DNA of 64,000 nt from Kineococcus xinjiangensis (GTDB taxonomy: Bacteria > Actinomycetota > Actinomycetes > Actinomycetales > Kineococcaceae): positions 186,001 to 250,000 of the forward strand of contig NZ_PTJD01000003.1 of NCBI RefSeq assembly GCF_002934625.1, written 5' to 3'. The notes below the pieces were generated by a model that saw only the letters and a program-made list of their open reading frames with translations, was not told the DNA's origin and made no database searches. The translations under genes and the position numbers were made by a program. Shown here piece by piece: positions 1 to 8,607 of the stretch (position 1 is its first letter; every line of letters begins with the position of its first letter).

Positions 1-33
1 GCACCCGACCGCCGAGATGCCCCGGAGGACCCC

Positions 34-1341
34 GTGACCGACGTCCTGCCCGACGCCACGACCGCCCAGCTCACCGACGCCCCGCTCGCCCAGGTGGACC
101 CCGAGATCGCCGCGGTCCTCGACGCCGAGCTCGGCCGGCAGCGCGACACCCTCGAGATGATCGCGAGCGAGAACTTCGCCCCCCGCGCGGTCCTCGAGGC
201 GCAGGGCTCCGCCCTGACCAACAAGTACGCCGAGGGCTACCCCGGCAAGCGGTACTACGGCGGCTGCGAGCACGTCGACGTGGCCGAGCAGCTCGCCATC
301 GCCCGCGTGAAGGACCTCTTCGGCGCGCAGCACGCCAACGTCCAGCCGCACTCCGGCGCCACCGCCAACGCCGCGGCGATGCACGCGCTGATCCGCCACG
401 GCGACGGCATCCTCGGCCTGGAGCTCGCCCACGGCGGCCACCTCACCCACGGCATGAAGATCAACTTCTCGGGGCGCCTGTACGACGTCGCCGCCTACGG
501 CGTGGACCCGCAGACCTTCCGCGTCGACATGGACGTCGTGCGCGAGAAGGCCCTCGAGGCCCGCCCGAAGCTGATCATCGCCGGCTGGTCGGCCTACCCC
601 CGCCACCTCGACTTCGCCGCCTTCCGCGCCATCGCGGACGAGGTCGGCGCCCACTTCATGGTGGACATGGCCCACTTCGCGGGCCTCGTCGCCGCCGGCC
701 TGCACCCCAGCCCCGTGCCGCACGCCGACGTCGTGACCTCCACGGTCCACAAGACCCTCGCCGGTCCCCGCTCCGGCGTCATCCTCTGCCGCGAGGAGTT
801 CGCCAAGAAGATCGACTCCGCGGTCTTCCCCGGCCAGCAGGGTGGCCCGCTCATGCACGTCATCGCGGGCAAGGCCGTCGCGTTCAAGCTCGCCGCGGGG
901 GAGGAGTTCCGCGACCGCCAGCGCCGCACCCTCGAGGGCGCGCAGATCATCGCCGAGCGCCTCATGCAGAAGGACGCCGTCGACGCGGGCGTCTCCGTCC
1001 TCACCGGCGGCACCGACGTGCACCTCGTGCTCGTCGACCTGCGCAACTCCGCCCTCGACGGGCAGCAGGCGGAGGACCGCCTCCACGAGGTCGGCGTCAC
1101 CGTCAACCGCAACGCCGTCCCCTTCGACCCGCGCCCGCCGCGCGTCACCTCCGGCCTGCGCATCGGCACCCCGGCGCTCGCCACCCGCGGCTTCGGCGCG
1201 GAGGAGTTCACCGAGGTCGCCGACGTCATCGCCGCCGCCCTTCAGCCCGGCTTCGACGCCGACGCCCTGCGCGCCCGCGTCCGCAAGCTCACCGAGCAGT
1301 TCCCGCTCTACCCCTCCACCCCCGCCCAGGTGAGCGCGTGA
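34..1341 (+). CDS. glyA: Serine hydroxymethyltransferase
   Basis: This cytosolic PLP enzyme of 435 aa interconverts serine plus tetrahydrofolate with glycine plus 5,10-methylene-tetrahydrofolate. The PLP lysine lies at about residue 240 in [13 protein letters not shown], close to the family form THKTLRGPRGG. The N-terminal MIASENF and the [14 protein letters not shown] stretch are also typical. The length matches the family. The GTG start has a GGAGGA ribosome site at 24-29. The stop overlaps the folD start by four bases, so the two genes are translationally coupled. Any promoter or folate-responsive leader would lie left of the window. Confidence 0.97.
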   Translation: MTDVLPDATTAQLTDAPLAQVDPEIAAVLDAELGRQRDTLEMIASENFAPRAVLEAQGSALTNKYAEGYPGKRYYGGCEHVDVAEQLAIARVKDLFGAQHANVQPHSGATANAAAMHALIRHGDGILGLELAHGGHLTHGMKINFSGRLYDVAAYGVDPQTFRVDMDVVREKALEARPKLIIAGWSAYPRHLDFAAFRAIADEVGAHFMVDMAHFAGLVAAGLHPSPVPHADVVTSTVHKTLAGPRSGVILCREEFAKKIDSAVFPGQQGGPLMHVIAGKAVAFKLAAGEEFRDRQRRTLEGAQIIAERLMQKDAVDAGVSVLTGGTDVHLVLVDLRNSALDGQQAEDRLHEVGVTVNRNAVPFDPRPPRVTSGLRIGTPALATRGFGAEEFTEVADVIAAALQPGFDADALRARVRKLTEQFPLYPSTPAQVSA

Positions 1342-2249
1342 CGGAGCCGGCCGTGCAGTCCACCACGGCGGTCGTCCTCGACGGCCGGGCCGCGGCCGCG
1401 GCCGTCAAGGACGACCTCACCGGGCGGGTCGCCGCCCTGCGCGAGCGGGGCGTCGTGCCCGGCCTCGGCACGGTCCTCGTCGGCGACGACCCCGGCAGCG
1501 CCAGCTACGTGCGCGGCAAGCACCGGGACTGCGCCGAGGTGGGGATCGCCTCGATCCAGGTCGAGCTGCCCGCCACCGCCACCCAGGCGGAGGTGGAGAG
1601 CGAGATCGCCCGGCTCAACGCCGACCCCGCCTGCACCGGGTTCATCGTCCAGCTGCCCCTGCCGAAGGGCATGGACGCCAACCGCGTCCTGGAGCTGGTC
1701 GACCCCGACAAGGACGCCGACGGCCTGCACCCGACCAACCTCGGGCGCCTGGTCCTGCGCGTCCGGGAGGACGTCACCTCGCCGCTGCCGTGCACCCCGC
1801 GCGGGGTGATCGACCTGCTGGGCCGCCACGACGTGCCGCTGGACGGTGCGGAGGTGGTCGTCGTGGGGCGGGGCGTGACCGTCGGCCGGCCCATCGGGCT
1901 GCTGCTGACCCGCGCCGGCGTCAACGCCACCGTGACCCTCTGCCACACCGGCACCCGCGACCTCGCCGCGCACCTGCGCCGCGCCGACGTGATCGTCGCC
2001 GCGGCGGGGGTGGCGGGCCTCGTGCGCCCCGAGCACGTCAAGCCCGGCGCCGCCGTGCTCGACGTCGGCGTCTCCCGGGTCCTCGACCCCGAGACGGGGA
2101 GGAGCAGGCTCGCCGGCGACGTCGACCCGGCCGTGGCGGAGGTCGCGGGCTGGCTCGCGCCCAACCCCGGCGGGGTCGGGCCGATGACGCGGGCGCTGCT
2201 GCTGACCAACGTGGTCGAGACCGCCGAACGCGCTGCCGGGCTGCGCTGA
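1338..2249 (+). CDS. folD: Bifunctional methylene-THF dehydrogenase/cyclohydrolase
   Basis: FolD (303 aa) oxidises 5,10-methylene-THF with NADP and then hydrolyses methenyl-THF to 10-formyl-THF, using the product of the glyA reaction just upstream. Visible family motifs are [15 protein letters not shown] (catalytic Tyr/Lys region), [14 protein letters not shown], the dinucleotide-binding [12 protein letters not shown] and the C-terminal [14 protein letters not shown]. The GTG start overlaps the glyA stop as GTGA at 1338-1341, which fixes the start and implies one operon. Confidence 0.96.
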   Translation: MTEPAVQSTTAVVLDGRAAAAAVKDDLTGRVAALRERGVVPGLGTVLVGDDPGSASYVRGKHRDCAEVGIASIQVELPATATQAEVESEIARLNADPACTGFIVQLPLPKGMDANRVLELVDPDKDADGLHPTNLGRLVLRVREDVTSPLPCTPRGVIDLLGRHDVPLDGAEVVVVGRGVTVGRPIGLLLTRAGVNATVTLCHTGTRDLAAHLRRADVIVAAAGVAGLVRPEHVKPGAAVLDVGVSRVLDPETGRSRLAGDVDPAVAEVAGWLAPNPGGVGPMTRALLLTNVVETAERAAGLR

Positions 2250-2295
2250 CGGCCCTCGTGCGCACTGAAAGGGACCGGATCGCCCCGGCGTCTGC

Positions 2296-2301
2296 TTGGA
2301 T
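2296..2301 (+). promoter_or_regulatory. Possible leaderless -10 element (TTGGAT)
   Basis: TTGGAT ends exactly six bases before the GTG at 2308. The same spacing separates better -10 hexamers from start codons elsewhere in this window. I see no -35 consensus, and the match is weaker than TANNNT. Confidence 0.35.
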
Positions 2302-2307
2302 CCGCGT

Positions 2308-3867
2308 GTGATCGAACCGGGCGCTCTCCTCGACGGCCCGGCCACGGCGGCCCCCCTGAAGCGGGGGGCCGCCGTGGCCGTCGCCCCGCCCCTGCCCGTG
2401 CGGCTGCTGCGCCTCCTCGCGCCCACGCTGCTGGTGGCCCTGCTCGCCGCGTGCGCCGCGTGGGTCACCCGCGGCGCCCTCATCGACGACGCCTACATCA
2501 CCCTCACCTACGCCCGGAACCTGGCCGAGCACGGAACGTGGGGGCTGCTGTCCGACGTCCCCTCCGCCACCGCCACCTCCCCGCTGTGGGTGCTGGTGCT
2601 GGCGGGCCTGACGTCGCTGACCGCCGACCCGTTCACCGCCCTGGCCCTCGCGCACGTCGGGGTGAGCGCCGGCCTCGTCCCCGTCCTGAGCGCCCTCGCC
2701 CGGCGCACGCACCTGCCGGTGTGGACGGGCCCCGCCGCCGCGGCCGCGGTCGTCGTGCAGCCGCTGCTGCTCAGCGTCACCGGCATGGAGAGCGGCCTGC
2801 TCGTCCTGCTCCTGGCGGCGGCGACGCTGGCGGGCGCAGCGGGACGCCCGGTGCTGTTCGGGCTGCTCGCCGGGGCGGTCTTCCTGACCCGCATGGACGC
2901 CGGCCCGACGCTGGTGCTCCTGGCCCTGCTGAGCCCGCCGGTGCTGCGCCGCCTGCACCTGGCCGTGCTGCCCGCGCTGGCCGTGGCCCTGTCGTGGATG
3001 TCGTGGAGCTGGTACGCGCTCGGCACCGCGATCCCCGACACGTTCCTCATCAAGACCCAGCAGGGCAGCTTCGGGCCCTGGACGGTGGGGAACGGGTGGG
3101 GCTGGTACCGCGAGCTCTACGGCACGGTGGCGGTCGTCGCGTTCGCCCCGATGCTGCTCGCCGCCCTCGCCCTCGTCGTGCTGGTCGCGCTGCTGCGGCG
3201 CAGGTCCGGGCCGGGCGTGCCGCGCACCCTGCCGTGGCTGGCGCTGACCGCCGCGGGGGCGGGGCACTGGCTGACGCTGGTGGTCCTGGGCGTGCCGCCG
3301 TACCACTGGTACTTCGCCCCCGTCCTCGGGCTCGGCACCGTCGGCGCGGTCGCGGCCACCGCCGCCCTGGTGGCCCGCCGCGCCCGGCTGCGCGTGGTGG
3401 TGGCCGCCCTGCTGCTCGTGCAGATCGGCGCCTCCCTCGTGGTGGACGCGGCCCGGCACCAGCCCTGGCGGGTCATGCCGATCCAGACGAACTACGCCAC
3501 CTCCGCCCGCTACGAGGTCATGGGGGCAGACCTGGCCGCCGAGCTGCGGGGCCGGCGCGTGATGACGTTCGGGGAGATCGGCCACCTCGCCTACGTCTGC
3601 GACTGCGTCGTCGACGGCTTCGCCGACCCGGCCCGGGTGGTGCCCGGCATCCGGAAGGCCCTGGCCGACGCCGACGGGGCGGGGCGGTGGCTGCTGGAGC
3701 TGAACTACCGCCACCGCGACCTGGGTGCCGCGGAGGTCCCGGTGGCCGGCTCCCTGCGCCTGCTCAAGCCGCACGAGGTCCCCGCGGGGTCCTCGTTCTG
3801 GCACATGGACCTCTACCCGTGGCGCCGATACGTCGCCCTGGTCCTGGACCCGCCGGAACCGGCCTGA
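2308..3867 (+). CDS. Polytopic GT-C type glycosyltransferase-like membrane protein
   Basis: A protein of about 519 aa with some ten hydrophobic segments. Near the N-terminus it carries DDAYITLTYARNLAEHGTWG, the extracytoplasmic Asp-Asp loop seen in GT-C (ArnT/PMT/GT87-like) lipid-linked sugar transferases. The C-terminal third is a soluble extracytoplasmic domain rich in Trp, Tyr and Cys (YVCDCVVDGFAD). Sugar and acceptor cannot be read from sequence. A TTG at 2296 in frame could serve as start, but GTG 2308 is preferred because of the -10-like TTGGAT six bases ahead of it. It is co-directional with folD but probably has its own promoter. Confidence 0.7.
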   Translation: MIEPGALLDGPATAAPLKRGAAVAVAPPLPVRLLRLLAPTLLVALLAACAAWVTRGALIDDAYITLTYARNLAEHGTWGLLSDVPSATATSPLWVLVLAGLTSLTADPFTALALAHVGVSAGLVPVLSALARRTHLPVWTGPAAAAAVVVQPLLLSVTGMESGLLVLLLAAATLAGAAGRPVLFGLLAGAVFLTRMDAGPTLVLLALLSPPVLRRLHLAVLPALAVALSWMSWSWYALGTAIPDTFLIKTQQGSFGPWTVGNGWGWYRELYGTVAVVAFAPMLLAALALVVLVALLRRRSGPGVPRTLPWLALTAAGAGHWLTLVVLGVPPYHWYFAPVLGLGTVGAVAATAALVARRARLRVVVAALLLVQIGASLVVDAARHQPWRVMPIQTNYATSARYEVMGADLAAELRGRRVMTFGEIGHLAYVCDCVVDGFADPARVVPGIRKALADADGAGRWLLELNYRHRDLGAAEVPVAGSLRLLKPHEVPAGSSFWHMDLYPWRRYVALVLDPPEPA

Positions 3868-3896
3868 TCCCGGCCGTCCGCGCCGGGCGGCGCCGG

Positions 3897-3902
3897 TAGC
3901 CT
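3897..3902 (+). promoter_or_regulatory. Leaderless -10 element (TAGCCT) for xth
   Basis: TAGCCT lies eight bases before the GTG at 3911, and no Shine-Dalgarno sequence lies between. This is the layout of a leaderless actinobacterial transcript. Confidence 0.55.
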
Positions 3903-3910
3903 GGCGACCC

Positions 3911-4726
3911 GTGCCCACCCCCCTCACCGTCGCCACCGTGAACGTCAACGGCATCCGCGCCGCCGTGCGCCGGGGCATGTGCTCCTGGCTCGCCGAGCGC
4001 GACCCGGACGTGCTGTGCCTGCAGGAGGTCCGCGCGCCCGACGAGGTGCTCTGCGAGATCCTCACCGACGCCCTCGGCGACGGCTGGCACATCGCCCACT
4101 GCGAGCCCACCGACACCGGCACCAAGGGCAGGGCGGGGGTCGCGGTGGCCACCCGGCTGCCGGTGGGGGAGCAGCGGGCCTGCCTCGACCCCCGCTTCGA
4201 CGGCGCCGGCCGCTGGGTGGAGCTGGACGTCGACACCCCCGCGGGAACCGTGACCGTCGTGTCCGTCTACGTGCACACCGGCGAGGCGGACACCCCGAAG
4301 CAGGACGACAAGTACGCCTTCCTCAAGGCGATGACCGCGCGGATGGCGGAGCTGCGGGACGCGGGTCGGCCGGCGCTGGTGTGCGGGGACTTCAACATCG
4401 CGCACCGCAACGAGGACATCAGGAACTGGAAGGGCAACCTGAAGAAGGCCGGCTTCCTCCCCGAGGAGCGGGCCCACTACGACCACTGGTTCGACGAGCT
4501 CGGCTGGGTGGACGTGGTGCGTTCGCTGCACCCCGGCGTGGACGGGCCCTACTCGTGGTGGTCCTGGCGCGGGCAGGCGTTCGACAAGGACACCGGCTGG
4601 CGCATCGACCTGCAGCTGGCGACGCCGGAGCTGGCGGCCCTGGCCGGCGAGGCCGTCGTCGACCGCGCCGCGTCCTACGCCGAGCGCTTCAGCGACCACG
4701 CGCCGGTGGTCGTCGCCTACGGCTGA
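3911..4726 (+). CDS. xth: Exodeoxyribonuclease III family DNA repair nuclease
   Basis: The protein (271 aa) belongs to the EEP fold and is an AP endonuclease and 3'-5' exonuclease of base-excision repair. Motifs in order are TVNVNGIRAA (metal Asn), CLQEVRAPDE (metal Glu), GRAGVAVATR, the catalytic VCGDFNIAH, and the C-terminal FSDHAPVVV with the Asp-His pair. The frame stays open upstream of 3911, but homology begins at PLTVATVNVNG and the -10 TAGCCT fixes the GTG. It converges with the PPOX gene ten bases downstream. Confidence 0.92.
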   Translation: MPTPLTVATVNVNGIRAAVRRGMCSWLAERDPDVLCLQEVRAPDEVLCEILTDALGDGWHIAHCEPTDTGTKGRAGVAVATRLPVGEQRACLDPRFDGAGRWVELDVDTPAGTVTVVSVYVHTGEADTPKQDDKYAFLKAMTARMAELRDAGRPALVCGDFNIAHRNEDIRNWKGNLKKAGFLPEERAHYDHWFDELGWVDVVRSLHPGVDGPYSWWSWRGQAFDKDTGWRIDLQLATPELAALAGEAVVDRAASYAERFSDHAPVVVAYG

Positions 4727-4736
4727 CCCGCGCCCC

Positions 4737-5147
4737 TCACCCGCTGACGGTCGGGCCGACCCGCTCCGGCGTGATGCGCAGGATGCAGCGGTGCTCGCGG
4801 AGCATCGCCGCGCGGTAGTCGTCCCAGTCGGGGTGCTCCCCGGAGATGCGGCGGTAGTAGTCCACGAGGAGGTCCATCGCTTCCGGCAGCGAGACGACCT
4901 CCACGGGCCCCGAGACCTGCACCCACGGCCCGAAGAAGGCATCGGTGAACGCGCACACCGCCGCGGTCCCGGTGCGGCGGGCGTGCGCGACCTTCACCGC
5001 CGTCTCGCGGGTGCTGATGCAGACCCGCCCCTCGTCGTCCACGCCGACGGTCACGGGCGACAGGGCCGGGCCGCCGTCGCGGCGGGCGACGTGCAGGACG
5101 GCGCGGTGGTTCTCCGACAGGAAGCGGACTGCCTCGGCGATCTCCAT
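4737..5147 (-). CDS. PPOX-class (pyridoxamine 5'-phosphate oxidase-like) flavin/F420 protein
   Basis: A protein of 136 aa with the split-barrel fold. The N-terminal FLSENHRAVLHVARRDGGPA is followed by SPVTVGVDDEGRVCIS and the mid-protein KVAHARRTGTAAVCAFTD, the usual pattern of small actinobacterial PPOX or F420-dependent reductases. The substrate is unknown. The start is ATG 5147, because CAGGAT sits six bases upstream (5154-5159) and no family residues are seen before it. It follows the flavoprotein gene by 22 bases in the same direction, so the two may share a transcript. Confidence 0.85.
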   Translation of the reverse strand: MEIAEAVRFLSENHRAVLHVARRDGGPALSPVTVGVDDEGRVCISTRETAVKVAHARRTGTAAVCAFTDAFFGPWVQVSGPVEVVSLPEAMDLLVDYYRRISGEHPDWDDYRAAMLREHRCILRITPERVGPTVSG

Positions 5148-5153
5148 CGCCCC

Positions 5154-5159
5154 ATCCTG
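5154..5159 (-). promoter_or_regulatory. Leaderless -10 element (CAGGAT) for PPOX gene
   Basis: On the minus strand CAGGAT ends six bases before the ATG at 5147, the spacing repeated across this window. No -35 consensus was found. Confidence 0.45.
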
Positions 5160-5169
5160 TCCGCCTCGC

Positions 5170-6570
5170 TCAGCCGCCGGTAGTGCGCTCCAGCCGCCGC
5201 TCCCGCAGCTGCTCGATCGCCGGGTAGACGGCCTCCGACCAGGTGAGGAAGCCCCGGACGTGCTGCTCCAGCAGCTCCACGTCGAGGCGGGCGCGCACGG
5301 CCAGGGCCAGCTCCGCTCCCCACGAGTCCGCCTCCCGGCCCGCGCACGCCGCCCCCAGGACGACACCGGTGCGGGCGTCGACGACCACCTCCACCAGGCC
5401 CGGCACGTCATCGCCGCAGCCGATCTCGATGAGGTTGGCGCGCTTGAGGTCGGTGAGGGGGAACCGCGCGACGTCGACCTCGTGACCGGCCTCCTCCGCG
5501 TCCCGCTGCGTCATCCCCACGGCGAACACAGGCGGCGCGGTGTAGACGGCCCGGGGGACGGCGGAGTAGTCGGCCTCCCGGTCCCGGCCGGCGAGGCACT
5601 CCGAGACCACCCGCGCCTGCATGTTGGCGGAGTGCGTGTAGGTGGACACCCCGGTGACGTCACCGACCGCGTAGAGGCCCTCCACCGGCTCCCCTGCCGG
5701 GGACAGCACCCGGCAGCGGCTGTCGATGCGGACGGAGCCGTCCTCCCCGAGGGACCCGCCGGCCTCCTCGACCCCGAGGCCCCCGGTGCGGGGGCTGCGC
5801 CCGCCCGCGACGAGCACCCGGTCGGCGCGCACCTCGCTGCCGTCGTCGAGGTGCAGGACCACCCCGTCGCCGTTGCGCGTCGCGCGCTTGGCGGTGACGC
5901 CGGTGCGGACCTCGACGCCGCCGCCGCTCAGGGTGCGCTCCATGAAATCGCCGATCTCGCGGGACTCGCCGGGCAGGAGCTGCTCGCCCATCTCCACCAG
6001 GACGACCTGGGTGCCGAGGCCCTGGTAGGCCTGCGACAGCTCGCAGCCGACCGAGCCCCCGCCGAGCACGACCAGCCGCTCGGGCTGCTGCATCGCCGAC
6101 AGCGCGTCCTCGCTGGTCCAGGCGGGGACGTCGTCGAGGCCGTCGACGGGAGGCCGGGCGGAGACGCTGCCCGCGGCGAGGACGACGATCGCGGCGCGCA
6201 GTTCCTCCGTGCCGCCGTCGGCGCGCTCCACGAGGACCGTGCGCGGGGTCCCCGGGGCGAGCCGGCCGCGACCGCGGACCAGCTCGACGTCGTCCTCCGA
6301 CAGCCCCTCGGCCGCGCCGGAGTCGTCGCGGTGGGCCACGGACTCGTCGCGCATCCGCACGGCCTCGTCGAAGGGGATGCCGGCCTGCGCGGACAGCAGC
6401 ATCGACTTGGCGGGCACGCAGGACAGGTACGGGCAGAAGCCGCCGACGCGGGTGTCCTCGACGACCGCCACCCGGCGGCCCTGCCGGGCGAGTTCCTGGG
6501 CGGCCATCTTGCCCCCGGACCCCGTTCCGATGACCACCACGTCGAACGTCCGGCTGGAAGGCTGCGTCAT
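5170..6570 (-). CDS. FAD/NAD(P)-dependent disulfide oxidoreductase, lipoamide dehydrogenase-like
   Basis: A protein of 466 aa. The N-terminal FAD fold VVVIGTGSGGKMAA is followed by the redox pair C46/C51 in GGFCPYLSCVPAKS. A second nucleotide fold reads VVLGGGSVGCELSQ, and the FAD-binding GLYAVGDVTG follows. The C-terminal interface has FLTWSE where the class has HPTLSE: the Glu is kept but the catalytic His position is Phe. It is therefore probably not a true lipoamide dehydrogenase, and the substrate is unknown. The start is ATG 6570, just before the FAD motif. It is divergent from the ABC cluster. Confidence 0.85.
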   Translation of the reverse strand: MTQPSSRTFDVVVIGTGSGGKMAAQELARQGRRVAVVEDTRVGGFCPYLSCVPAKSMLLSAQAGIPFDEAVRMRDESVAHRDDSGAAEGLSEDDVELVRGRGRLAPGTPRTVLVERADGGTEELRAAIVVLAAGSVSARPPVDGLDDVPAWTSEDALSAMQQPERLVVLGGGSVGCELSQAYQGLGTQVVLVEMGEQLLPGESREIGDFMERTLSGGGVEVRTGVTAKRATRNGDGVVLHLDDGSEVRADRVLVAGGRSPRTGGLGVEEAGGSLGEDGSVRIDSRCRVLSPAGEPVEGLYAVGDVTGVSTYTHSANMQARVVSECLAGRDREADYSAVPRAVYTAPPVFAVGMTQRDAEEAGHEVDVARFPLTDLKRANLIEIGCGDDVPGLVEVVVDARTGVVLGAACAGREADSWGAELALAVRARLDVELLEQHVRGFLTWSEAVYPAIEQLRERRLERTTGG

Positions 6571-6642
6571 GGGGACGATGCTTCCCGAAGGTCGTAGGGA
6601 CGGCACGTCGATCGACGGACGCCCGCGTCTGGACGACGGTGG

Positions 6643-6648
6643 TTGGCT
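6643..6648 (+). promoter_or_regulatory. Possible leaderless -10 element (TTGGCT) for ABC cluster
   Basis: TTGGCT lies seven bases before GTG 6656, with no Shine-Dalgarno sequence between. Consensus quality is moderate and no -35 is visible. Confidence 0.35.
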
Positions 6649-6655
6649 GGCAGGC

Positions 6656-7690
6656 GTGACGCATCAGACCGCGAGCGCGGCGCCCCCGACGGCGCCGGTG
6701 CTCGAGTGCGAGCAGGTCGTCAGGAGCTTCGGTGCCGTGCGGGCGCTGGACGGGCTCAGCGTCCGGCTCACGTCCCCCGCGACCGGCCTCCTCGGCGCGA
6801 ACGGCGCGGGCAAGTCCACCCTCATGCGCGCGGCGCTCGGCCTCATCCCCGTCGACTCCGGCAGCCTGCGCGTCCTCGGCCTGGACGCGCGCCGGCAGCG
6901 GCGGGAGCTGCGCCGGCGCATCGGCTTCATGCCGGAGCACGCGTGCCTGCCGGTGGACATGTCGGCGCAGGACCTGTGCGTGCACCTGGCGCGGCTGCGC
7001 GGGCTCGGGCGGCGGGACGCGGTGCGCCGCGCGAGCGAGGTGCTGTTCGCGGTGGGGCTGGAGGAGGAGCGGCGCCGGCCGGTGGGCACGTACTCCCTGG
7101 GGATGCGGCAGCGCACGAAGCTGGCCCAGGCGCTGGTGCACGGCCCGGACCTGGTGCTGCTGGACGAGCCGACGTCGGGGCTGGACCCGGCGGGGCGGGC
7201 GGAGATGCTGAGCATCGTCCGGCACCTGTCCCGGGACCTGGGCGTGCACGTCGTGACCTCCTCGCACGTGCTCGACGACATCGAGCGCACCTGCGACGAG
7301 GTGGTGGTGGTGCACGCGGGCCGGCTGGCGGCGCAGCGCCCGGTGGTGCTGGCGCCGCGCCGGGGCGGCCCGGTGGCGCTGCGGGTGACGGGGGACCTCG
7401 CCGCGTTCGCCGCGGTCCTGGCGCAGCGGCTGGAGGCGGTGGGAGAGCGGGTGGTGCTCGCCCCGCGGGAGGACGGCGACATCGGCCTCGACCGTTCCAG
7501 CGACCGGGTGCTGGACCTGGTGCGGGACCTGGCCGCCGAGCGGCGCGTGGGGTTGCTGCGCCTGAGCAGCGAGGACGCGGGACTGGAGGAGACGGTGGTG
7601 GCGGCGATGGCGACCACCGCGGGGGCGGGGGTTCCGGCGCTGCCGGAGCCCGGGCGGCCCGGCGGGCAGGAGGCGGTGGTGCGGCGGTGA
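6656..7690 (+). CDS. ABC transporter ATP-binding protein (ABC-2 type)
   Basis: First gene of a four-gene exporter set, 344 aa. It has Walker A GANGAGKST, signature YSLGMRQRTKLAQAL, Walker B LVLLDEPTSGLDP and switch His in SSHVLDD. The roughly 110 residues after the ATPase domain resemble the C-terminal extension of exporter ATPases of the CcmA/DrrA kind. GTG 6656 was chosen because homology starts at VLECEQVVRSFG shortly after it. It ends in a GTGA overlap with the permease. The exported substrate is unknown. Confidence 0.9.
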   Translation: MTHQTASAAPPTAPVLECEQVVRSFGAVRALDGLSVRLTSPATGLLGANGAGKSTLMRAALGLIPVDSGSLRVLGLDARRQRRELRRRIGFMPEHACLPVDMSAQDLCVHLARLRGLGRRDAVRRASEVLFAVGLEEERRRPVGTYSLGMRQRTKLAQALVHGPDLVLLDEPTSGLDPAGRAEMLSIVRHLSRDLGVHVVTSSHVLDDIERTCDEVVVVHAGRLAAQRPVVLAPRRGGPVALRVTGDLAAFAAVLAQRLEAVGERVVLAPREDGDIGLDRSSDRVLDLVRDLAAERRVGLLRLSSEDAGLEETVVAAMATTAGAGVPALPEPGRPGGQEAVVRR

Positions 7691-8607
7691 GCGTGCCCGG
7701 AACGGGGAGCCCGGCGACGGGCGGGACGCGGGACGAGGTGGGCGGGCGGCAGTCGTCCCGCGCCGTCCTGCACGACATCCGCTACTCGCGGTTCTCGGGG
7801 CAGTTGCGCTCCCGGGCGTCGTCGGTGGCGGACCTGGTGCGCACCGACGTGATGCGCCCGCTGGGGCTGCGCCGCAGCGCCGGTGCGAAGGTGTGGCCGT
7901 TCCTGCTGCTGGCGGCGGCGTACCTGCCGGCGCTGGCGGTGGTGGCCGTGCCGCTGCTGGTGCCCGGCGTGCCGCTGGAACCGCTGGAGATGCTCAGCTA
8001 CAGCGCGCTGCTGGCCACCGACACGATGGTGCTGCTGGCGTTCGTCGCCACGACGGTGCCGTCGCTGCTGACGCGCGACCGCCGGGACCGGGTGCTGTCG
8101 CTGTACTTCGCGACGGCCCTGTCGCCGGGGGAGTACGTGCTCGGCAAGGCCCTGGCGGCGCTGTCGCTGGTGCTGATCATCGTGCTGGGGCCGCTGCTGG
8201 TGCTGTTCGGGGGCTCGGTCATCAGCGCGGACGCGCCGGGGGAGTGGCTCGCCGAGCACGCCGGGGACCTGCCCCGGCTGGTGGGTGCGGCGCTGGTGGT
8301 CGGCGGGTTCCACGCGGTGCTGGGGCTGCTGGTGGGTTCGCTGACGTCGCGCCGGGTGTTCGCGGTCGGCGGCTACCTGGCGGTGGTGCTGGTGGGGCCG
8401 GCGCTGGCGGTGCTGCTGGCGAACGTGCTGGGCGACGACGGCTGGCTGGGGCTGGACCCGGCGAGCGGGCCGATGCGCCTGGCGACCCGCGTGCTCGGGG
8501 ATCCGATGGAGGGCTCCGGGGCGCTGGCCTGGGGGATGTGGGGGGTCGTGGTGGGCGGTGGCTCGCTGGGCCTGTGGCTGCGGTACCGGGGAGGGCGGGA
8601 CTCGTGA
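7687..8607 (+). CDS. ABC-2 type transporter permease
   Basis: An integral membrane protein of 306 aa with about six hydrophobic helices after a cytoplasmic N-terminus of about 70 residues. The segment LTRDRRDRVLSLYFATALSP, followed by GEYVLGKALA, between helices 2 and 3 matches the coupling loop of ABC-2 permeases. The GTG overlaps the upstream ATPase stop and its own stop overlaps the next ATPase start, so all four genes are one translationally coupled unit. Confidence 0.82.
   Translation: MSVPGTGSPATGGTRDEVGGRQSSRAVLHDIRYSRFSGQLRSRASSVADLVRTDVMRPLGLRRSAGAKVWPFLLLAAAYLPALAVVAVPLLVPGVPLEPLEMLSYSALLATDTMVLLAFVATTVPSLLTRDRRDRVLSLYFATALSPGEYVLGKALAALSLVLIIVLGPLLVLFGGSVISADAPGEWLAEHAGDLPRLVGAALVVGGFHAVLGLLVGSLTSRRVFAVGGYLAVVLVGPALAVLLANVLGDDGWLGLDPASGPMRLATRVLGDPMEGSGALAWGMWGVVVGGGSLGLWLRYRGGRDS

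Noticed and set aside
2296-2307. TTG start for the GT-C membrane protein
   Set aside because: It adds only four residues and overlaps the likely -10 hexamer; GTG 2308 fits the leaderless spacing better. It remains possible.
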